From: Thinopyrum elongatum | Lineage: Eukaryota > Streptophyta > Magnoliopsida > Poales > Poaceae | Assembly: GCA_011799875.1 (NCBI GenBank) | Contig: CM022298.1 | Coordinates: 497,715,180-497,779,179 of the forward strand | Direction of reading: 5' to 3' | DNA: 64,000 bases | Shown here: positions 57,869-64,000 of the stretch, in pieces | Numbering within the stretch: the first letter of the stretch is position 1 | Layout of the letters: each line of letters begins with the position of its first letter | Program-made: the position numbers and the translations under genes | The notes under the pieces: generated by a model | The model's database searches: none | Told to the model about the DNA's origin: nothing | The model's input: only the letters and a program-made list of their open reading frames with translations

Positions 57869-58551
57869 CTCTCTGCCTAACCCACATACCCTAAAACCTC
57901 CCTCCCCCGAGTGTTCCAAGGGCGGGTGAGACAGCAAAGGGTCTCCTTTGATCACCCTGAGCACAGTTACACTGAGAGTAAGAGGATAAGGGGTATATTG
58001 GAAGATTTGTGGGTTGAATCTCTCTGAGACGCCGTGGAGATGTGAAATCGCCCGTGCACCGCCACTCGCCACTCGAAACACTAGAAAAACGTCTCGGGGC
58101 CTTTGTCCCCTCCTCCCCATGAAGGATGATGCTTGGTTTGTGTGGTTGGGCTGAGGCTTGAGCTAGACATCGAGGAAATATAAGATGGGATCAATTTAGT
58201 AGCAATTGCATTTCCCACAACCGGAAATCCAATTCGGCTCCGGGTTGCAGGTGCTCCCTAAATCTGAACCGTTCAATTGTACCGAGATCAGCGCCCAGCT
58301 GTATCCCCACCAGTATTCCAACTCTTCTTCTAAATTGGAACAGTGCGTAGGCCCACCACTCTGCAGCATTGAATTTGTCTCTGGCCGTTTGATCCGGCGG
58401 TCCAGATGTTTCATTTTTTTCCTGTACGCTGCTGTATCACTAACAGCCCGACCGTACTCTTCTACAAGTGCAGGCGACACTACCAGGGACAGCTAACATT
58501 TTCCAGATCCATGGCTAATGGCTTCAACGCTCTCTCCAATTGGAGGGCACT
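57869..58551. other. Unassigned, low-copy-looking sequence
   Basis: Possible promoter/5' region for the start at 57868 (minus). ORFs at 58196-58480 (minus) and 58206-58496 (+) overlap antiparallel and show no domain. Confidence 0.35.
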
Positions 58552-58920
58552 GGGCATGTTTGGATATTAGGCTAGCTAAATCCTAGCCTAACCTGGCAAG
58601 GCTTTGCGTTTGGTACAGCATAAAAATCCTAGCTTTCAGGGGTAAGCTAGCCGCTGGTGTCTACAAAAAGCTAGCCTCGGTCAGGAGAGCGAAAATCGGC
58701 TAGCTCTCATCGGCAAGAACGAGAACGACACGTGCAGAAAAATCAGTCCAGCCACTTCTTCCCATAAGTGCAGACAGCGCTCGCCGCTCCAAACAACAAA
58801 ACTGACATGGAAAAAAATGAGTTGCTAATGGAAACTGATGACCTCGGCAATGTGGGCATCGCTTGGTTGGGTTAGCTGTACCTTAGGACAGCAACATGAG
58901 CTGTGGAACTAAACATGCCC
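58552..58920. mobile_element. MITE-like element with GGGCATGTTT ends (hAT-like)
   Basis: Perfect 10-bp inverted termini GGGCATGTTT and AAACATGCCC, 369 bp apart, noncoding. GGGC.TGTTTGG-type ends are common in plant hAT MITEs. The 8-bp flanks (AGGGCACT and GAGATCCT) do not match, so the target duplication is lost or the class is different. Confidence 0.55.
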
Positions 58921-59984
58921 GAGATCCTCCCTCTGATTCCTTGTCATTTTTTTTTTGCGGGGATGATTCCTTGTCCTTACCACGGCAGGGAATTCAGCGT
59001 ATGATGCGTCACGACCATTATCAATTCTTGTTTTGCAGCCTGATTCATTTCCAGTTTTCGAACTAGAATTTTTCTTTCATGCCTCCTTTCAGTCCAGCCA
59101 AATCGACCATTTTATCAACTGTTCATGATCAACACACCAGGCATTTATCCTTTTTAACACTATAAGAGCTTACGAGAAACTGCATCAAGAAGAGCCATCT
59201 ATACCGCGCAGCCACTGCAAGCTGTTGGGCGATGAACAACTATCTTCTTCATACTTCCTCTATTCAGGAGTTCTCTTTCTTCCCGTCAGTATGCCCACCT
59301 GCACGGAATTAACTGCATGAGTGTTGTATAGGGCGATTAAACTTTTTTCCTGCACCATGGTACAGTCTGCAGGAATGCTTCTATACCATCGGTTCACGAT
59401 ACTGCTTTCACAGAACTTCTTTTTTAACAGAGTCCAAAACGGAGACGTAACTGACCTCATTAATGCACTGAGTACATACGGGCATCGCACATTTCTGACA
59501 GATACGCAACAATGAATACCGCATTTTTGGAATGCATGGACACACTTTTGGCACAGATCCCTACCTAGTATCCAATGGCCATAATGCAAGAGCATCTGGA
59601 CCTGGGAGCTAAAACGCTCTGCAACCCCCTTCTTTTATTGACTTAATTTTGAAGTTACACACATTCCTGTGGATGATAACATGTGTACGTAGCGGATCTG
59701 TTGGATGGGCATAGTCAGTCCGAGACTAAAATTTGTTGCGGTTGTGTCATTGTGTGTCCAGTTTGTCTACAAGAATAATATACTCCAGAATCTTGGAGAA
59801 CAGGAGTTCCATGCAAACCTTCCGTACCATCTACGCGCATGTGCGCTCATCAATTATGCAAGCAACAGACCGATCATCTGCACAGGAACATACGCCTACC
59901 TTTTATCAGCCAAGAAAGCTTCTTCATTGCAAACGAAGATTTTTTTTTTAGGTTGCTCCGTTAAGGGCAAGATGAGCGTGATCG
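58921..59984. other. Unassigned region with a Cys-rich minus ORF
   Basis: The minus ORF 59595-59260 includes CQKCVHAFQKCGIHCCVSVRNVRC, a cysteine cluster followed by a possible splice donor (ATGAG|GTCAG near 59459). It might be an exon fragment, but I recognise no family and the flanks contain stops. Nothing else is supported. Confidence 0.3.
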
Positions 59985-60721
59985 TATGATTATGTTAATT
60001 TGGAGGATTTGGTCGCTACAATCTGACTTGGCGCATGGCAAGAATGTGCCGTCTACTTCTGTTTCTGCTGATTATCTTCAGAGTTATATGTGTTCACTTG
60101 ATCTGTCCAGGAGATATAGCACGGAGGAAATTTTGAAGGGGAAGATGCCGCTAATGGAGGACGACTCAGCTACTCGTGTTGTAGTGGTTTCCAGTGCGCT
60201 TCCATGGTCACCACCGCCGACAAATCAGGTTGCACTATCTGTTGATGGGACCTTTTCTTCGGTGGATGGCTCGGCGGCAGCTGGCATGATCTTGAGGAGA
60301 CATGATGGAACTGTGATTTTTGCTGCGTATCGCTGCCTGTTTAATTGCAACGACGCACTAGAGGCTGAGTTGCATGCACTGGTGCAAGGTATGGCTCTGG
60401 CGGCTCAATACAGTGATGTTCCTATAATAGTGCAATCGGACTCCTCGGAGGCATTGGCGTCCCTAACCGGTGATAACCTGTTCCGGTCGGCATATGGACA
60501 TTTGGTAGCTGAGATCAAGCATCTTATGGTAATTCATGATTTTATTCCATAGAAAATTAAGCGTGACCAAAATAGGGTAGCACATCGGTTGGCTTTGTAT
60601 AGTCGCATTGAGAATGTGACTGCTGTATGGCTAGATCATGGACCACCGTGCATAGAGGAACTTTTGCCTCTCGATTGTAACCCTATTCTTATGAAATAAA
60701 ACTCATTACCCTCGGAAAAAA
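59985..60721 (+). mobile_element. LINE 3' fragment with RNase H domain
   Basis: The ORF from 59986 encodes the end of a LINE ORF2: a linker (LIWRIWSLQSDLAHGKN) and an RNase H domain (LSVDGTFSSVDGSAAAGMIL, ALEAELHALVQGMALA, IIVQSDSSEAL). A TAG at 60550-60552 interrupts it, and coding-like sequence then continues (RDQNRVAHRLALYSR) to TAA at 60697-60699. 'ataaaactcattaccctcgg' and a short A run follow. It is 5' truncated at about 59985. RNase H would degrade the RNA template in the intact element. Confidence 0.8.
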
Positions 60722-62444
60722 GGGCATCTCCAACGCTGACCCTCAAACCGCCCGCAACAGTTCGAACCGCATGGTCCGAAGATGTTGTGTCATCCAACGC
60801 GGTTCTGCATCAGTCAGCAAGGCTGTCCGGACGCACTTTCTCCCGCAAACCGAAGACAAACGCGGGGGGTTTTGCAGGCATTCGCACAACAGCCATGCCC
60901 GCTTCTGACCACCCTGGCCCACCCAAAACCATCCTTCCTTGCCCGCGCGCGTTTCCGCCCGGCGCCAGCTGCCTGCATTCATGTCGCCGTAGAGGAGCCG
61001 CTCCCAATTTAAGCCGGCTAGAGAGCGGACGTGACCTCTCACCGGCGCCGGCTTCAAGCGAAACGCCGGCTGAGGGTGCTGCCTGCGACACGTCCCCGGT
61101 GTCCGCGCCCGATCAATGCTAGAGACGCGTTACTGGACGGCACGGGACGAATATTTACCACGCCTGTTCAATGCCCCATACGTCCGTATGTCGCCATTAA
61201 ACAGGCTCGCCGGCAGAGAAACCTACTTCGGCGCCACACATTGATGCACCCAAACGCCTTGCCTCACCGGAATCCGCTATTTAAAGGCGTTCACACCAGG
61301 CCTACTTCACGCCACAAGACAAGCCGCTCCACATCCTCTTCCCTTGTACCACATCCGCCATGACTGCAGGCGACAACGCTCTATGGGAGAGCCTATCGAC
61401 GGAGATGAAGCACGAGCTAGCCGCCCATGCGGCCACCCGGCAGAGCCTCCATGCTAGGCGGACGACGAGGACGACCACACGATCGAGACGGGCTCCGACG
61501 GCACCGCACCGAAGCCCACGCCTGTGCATGCTGGCTTCACCATGGAGCAAGCGTAGGTGCACTAGAACACCGCCATGGTGGAGGAGCAGCCTGCGCCGAC
61601 GCCTATGTCGGTGTTTCCAACAGGCGTAGGAGGAAAAACGGTACAGCCTATTCCTTCTAGAGCAGCACTGGTTGGTGGAGGGCAGATCGACGGCGAGCGC
61701 GTGAGCGAGGAGGCCGTCACGGCCATGACCGCGGCGAACCCCAACTTGGTTGCAGAGCTGTGTCCGATCTACGAGGTCGTACGCGCTCAAGCCGCCGCTC
61801 GACCAGAAGCGGCCGCCGCGGAGGCGCAGCTGCAGGCGATCGCGAACGAGAACAACGCCAGCTGCGCCTCATACGCACCGCCGACGAACTATCGAGTGGG
61901 CCAGTTCGATGTGACAGCACCGGCGCCACCATGTCCATCGTGGACCTCACGTCCACCGGCGACAGATAGGTCGCGGACTCCTCTGAGGATGAGTAGGGCA
62001 CGGGAGCCGGCAGGGCCTTGTGTGCCATGTGGGTCGGTCCGTCTCCCGTGTTCTACTCTTCCTCGCTAGAGATTGACCTTCACTTCACGGTCTTGCCGCC
62101 GCCGTTCATGGAGACGGCAGATGGAGGACATGGTCGCCGACACCGAATAGAAAGGAAATTCACGACGGCCGGCCGCTGTGGGATGGGTTTAGGGTAGGGT
62201 TTCTATATCTTTGCTCTTAATGTTCAAAATGTAATGAAAATCCGGCGTGTTTACATGAATCTCATCCGGTTTATATGAAAATTCGCCGTGTTTGCATGAA
62301 TTCTGTCCGGTTTGTTGAAAAAGTGTTTGAAATTTATGCGGCCGGCGTTGGATGGCCAGCCCCTGCATCCGTGTCCGCTGGCTGGTACCCCCTGTCCGCG
62401 GACGGACGCGGGAGAAAATTTGCGGGTCATTGTTGGAGATGCCC
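60722..62444 (+). mobile_element. PIF/Harbinger-type element with GGGCATCTCCAAC ends
   Basis: Left terminus GGGCATCTCCAACGC and right terminus TGTTGGAGATGCCC form 13-bp inverted repeats identical in the first 12 bases to those at 28618/30632. The right flank is TAA (62445-62447). The left flank is AAA, inside the poly(A) of the LINE fragment, so one base differs. 1723 bp, no transposase; non-autonomous. It contains an internal TATA-like CTATTTAAAGG (about 61279) and broken ORFs of unknown type. Confidence 0.82.
61360..62069 (+). pseudogene. Unknown Ala-rich protein gene inside the Harbinger-type element, frameshifted
   Basis: About 80 bp after a TATA-like box, an ATG at 61360 opens MTAGDNALWESLSTEMKHEL. 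The frame shifts near 61455. A second frame carries an acidic stretch and, from 61575, an open block with GGGQIDGERVSEEAVTAMTA and an Ala-rich helix ending AAEAQLQAIANENNASC. Together they look like remains of one protein. I do not recognise it; it has no DDE or Myb-like transposon domain. It could be captured host sequence or a diverged accessory gene. Confidence 0.4.
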
Positions 62445-63546
62445 TAATAACACAACCATATAAAAAATTGAAACTATTGAAATAATTTAGGGTTTCCTCC
62501 CAATTGCCCGCCGGTTCTCCTTGCCTCCGGGTGCCTTCTGGCGCCGGTGAGGTTGGGGGGGGGGGGGGGGGGGGGCCTCTAGGGTGGTTGTGTAGTCTCT
62601 GGTTGCACTAGCTATAGTTTGGGTTAAGTCTAGGTTTTTTACCGGCGGTGGTGAGGCGATGGCCCCGTCCTTGTCTCGGCCTCATCTAATCGATGTTGTT
62701 TGCCAACGTTTGAGAGCATGTGGGGTTTCAGCCAGGGTTAAATCTTTTCCTTGTTTTGTCCTTTTATTTCGCCTTCGTGATCGGCGGTGTCCTATGAAGG
62801 GGGTGGCATCGTCCGTATTTGTTGTTTGGTTCCTTCTCCATTCAATGAACCTCAATCAGATGTGGCTCCATCCAAAAGCTTGCGAGATTTGTCTGCCCTA
62901 ACTCTATCTGGACGGAGTTAGGATTATCTTCTGTCCCTCCTCAGTGCTAGCTACTCCGGGACGGTGATATACCTAGATCGTTGTACCTGGCGTCTTCTGG
63001 TCTACATCGACGACTTTCCGAATGCCGCTTGTTTTAGCTCCTGGATTCAAACAAGGTTTTTTTGATGAGGTGGAGGGCCAAAGGCAGCAACAAGATCCGC
63101 TTACGTCGCCCTCCGGTGGATGCGGAAGGACCGTGGTTCTAATTTCATCAAAGACTTGAATTTGTAAAAGAAAAAGTCGTTAAAATTTGTCAGACGGGTG
63201 GGTAGAATGTGGCAGACAAATTTAAATAGGGTGAAAGCTTTCATAAAATCACCATGGTATAAAGTAAAATATACTCAACTTCATTACATCTATGAAGATT
63301 AGACTGAGAAGCAATCGACCTTATATTGGTCGTGCAATTACACCGGGCGACGTTGCGAAAAAGATCCTCACATGACCGCCGGGTGGAGGCGTGGAAGCCT
63401 CCGTATTATTGCTAGTACACATGTATACCGATCAAAAGAGTAACATGTAGGTACATACGTAACACTACGTACACAAGTACGCTAGGGAAAAGTACAAACT
63501 TAAGTATAGGAATACTCTCTCGGTTGTTTCTTGCACCTCGGTCTCT
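62445..63546. other. Unassigned region with a poly(G) tract
   Basis: 62555-62575 is a run of 21 G. The sequence around it ('agggtttcctcccaattgcccgccgg...ttggcgccgg') resembles the leader of LINE elements but no ORF1 or EN follows, so I do not assign it. A 62659-62901 ORF has no domain. 63180-63546 is the 3' flank of the peptide gene. Confidence 0.4.
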
Positions 63547-63777
63547 CTAGTGCCCGGGGCCTCTAGGGCTCGGCCCTGCCGTGAGCTGCGCCATCCACGT
63601 CGTGATCAGCGACCTCGCCCTCTCGTGAAGCGTCGTCGACGTCGCGCGGACGGTGGCGCTGTACCGCTCCTCCGGCTCCAGCCCCAGCCTCCTCGCGGCG
63701 TCGACGGAAGTCAGCACGGTGGTCGACATAGCCACCAGGAGCAAGAACGCGACGAGGATCGTCTTTCTTGGCGACAT
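63547..63777 (-). CDS. Secreted peptide precursor, PIP/PIPL-like
   Basis: The minus-strand ORF starts at ATG 63777 (GGAGATGTC, G at -3) and ends at TAG 63547-63549; 76 aa, no intron. An in-frame GTG further upstream is not needed. Residues 1-27 are a clear signal peptide (MSPRKTILVAFLLLVAMSTT then VLTSVDA). A variable middle follows, and the extreme C-terminus is AGPSPRGPGH. This closely matches the SGPSxxGxGH signature of PAMP-induced peptides and PIP-like precursors, with Ala for the first Ser. In that family the C-terminal peptide is released, proline-hydroxylated and sensed by receptor-like kinases (RLK7 in Arabidopsis) in immunity and root growth. CEP peptides (ending SPGxGH) are the main alternative. 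The TATA box at 63921-63930 supports a real gene. Confidence 0.72.
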   Translation of the reverse strand: MSPRKTILVAFLLLVAMSTTVLTSVDAARRLGLEPEERYSATVRATSTTLHERARSLITTWMAQLTAGPSPRGPGH

Positions 63778-63920
63778 CTCCGCCGGGGCCGCCGCCGTGA
63801 GGGAGTTGAAGACGCGCACGGCTACGTACTTACGCAGGGCTAGCTACTAGACAGTTCGTGCTAAGTAGTGTACGTGTGTGGTTGTTGTAGGGTGGTGGGA
63901 CTCCGCCGGTTCAGTTAGCT

Positions 63921-63930
63921 CTATATATAA
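63921..63930 (-). promoter_or_regulatory. TATA box of the PIPL-like peptide gene
   Basis: The minus strand reads TTATATATAG, 144 bp before the ATG at 63777. Predicted start near 63890-63900, so a 5' UTR of about 115-120 nt. The sequence further upstream to 64000 shows no repeat signature. Confidence 0.6.
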
Positions 63931-64000
63931 GCCCGCTGCACGCCTGCACCGGCCTAGATTGCACACGTACGAGACGAGAGGCCAAGAGGGAATTAGTTTG

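Noticed and set aside
63781..63819. Earlier in-frame start for the peptide gene at 63819
   Set aside because: The codon is GTG; the signal peptide begins naturally at ATG 63777, which has good context.
1..64000. tRNA, rRNA or miRNA genes
   Set aside because: No cloverleaf, rRNA core sequence or convincing foldback precursor was noticed. The only tRNA-related signal is the PBS at 49287-49298. A scan with tRNAscan or a covariance model would be decisive.

Overview
This window is nuclear DNA of a large-genome grass, most likely from the wheat/barley tribe (Triticeae). The evidence is the Copia LTR beginning TGTTGGAAATATGCCC (BARE1/Angela/WIS type), the very abundant Gypsy LTR type beginning TGATACGTCTCC, CACTA elements with subterminal repeats, Stowaway and Tourist MITEs, GGGCATCTCC-ended PIF/Harbinger elements, and intron-bearing plant genes. 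Family names are from memory of Triticeae repeats; no database search was possible. Transposable elements make up most of the sequence. Two genes look intact: a 3-exon DUF642 cell-wall protein gene (36224-38989, +, 366 aa) and a one-exon gene for a 76-aa secreted precursor ending in a PIP/PIPL-like peptide motif (63547-63777, -).

Layout. 1-7848: 3' end of a Gypsy element on + (integrase tail, a small acidic coiled-coil ORF, PPT, 3' LTR). Its integrase is split by a 3.77-kb solo LTR with a perfect GAAGG target duplication. 7849-10746: pieces of two or more other Gypsy elements, mostly on -. Their right edge cuts into an F-box/LRR/FBD pseudogene (10747-12072). 12900-17200: a CACTA end, a piece of Harbinger ORF1 and two LINE 3' regions facing tail to tail. 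18011-19650: Copia LTR remnant. 20673-26610: complete-ended 5.9-kb CACTA without transposase (target duplication TAT). 28618-30632: decayed PIF/Harbinger (TAA). 30718-35244: LINE with EN-RT-RNaseH, poly(A) and a 17-bp target duplication, disabled by stops. 35262-35783: a second LINE tail. 36097-39105: the DUF642 gene, with a LINE scrap and two MITEs in intron 1.

39540-55436 is a four-part nest of long-LTR elements. A + strand LTR holds (a) a TGATACG-type solo LTR (CACCC) and (b) a 4.2-kb minus solo LTR (GAACG/GAACC), which itself holds (c) an 8-kb minus-strand gag-only retrotransposon (ACTAT) with LTRs, an initiator-Met PBS and a multi-zinc-knuckle gag. 55437-62444 carries LTR, CACTA, Stowaway, hAT-like, LINE and Harbinger remnants. 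62445-64000 ends with the peptide gene.

Most 'genes' here are element functions: integrase, gag, EN/RT/RNase H and transposase pieces, nearly all broken. The two host genes both encode predicted secreted proteins, but nothing in the sequence links their function.
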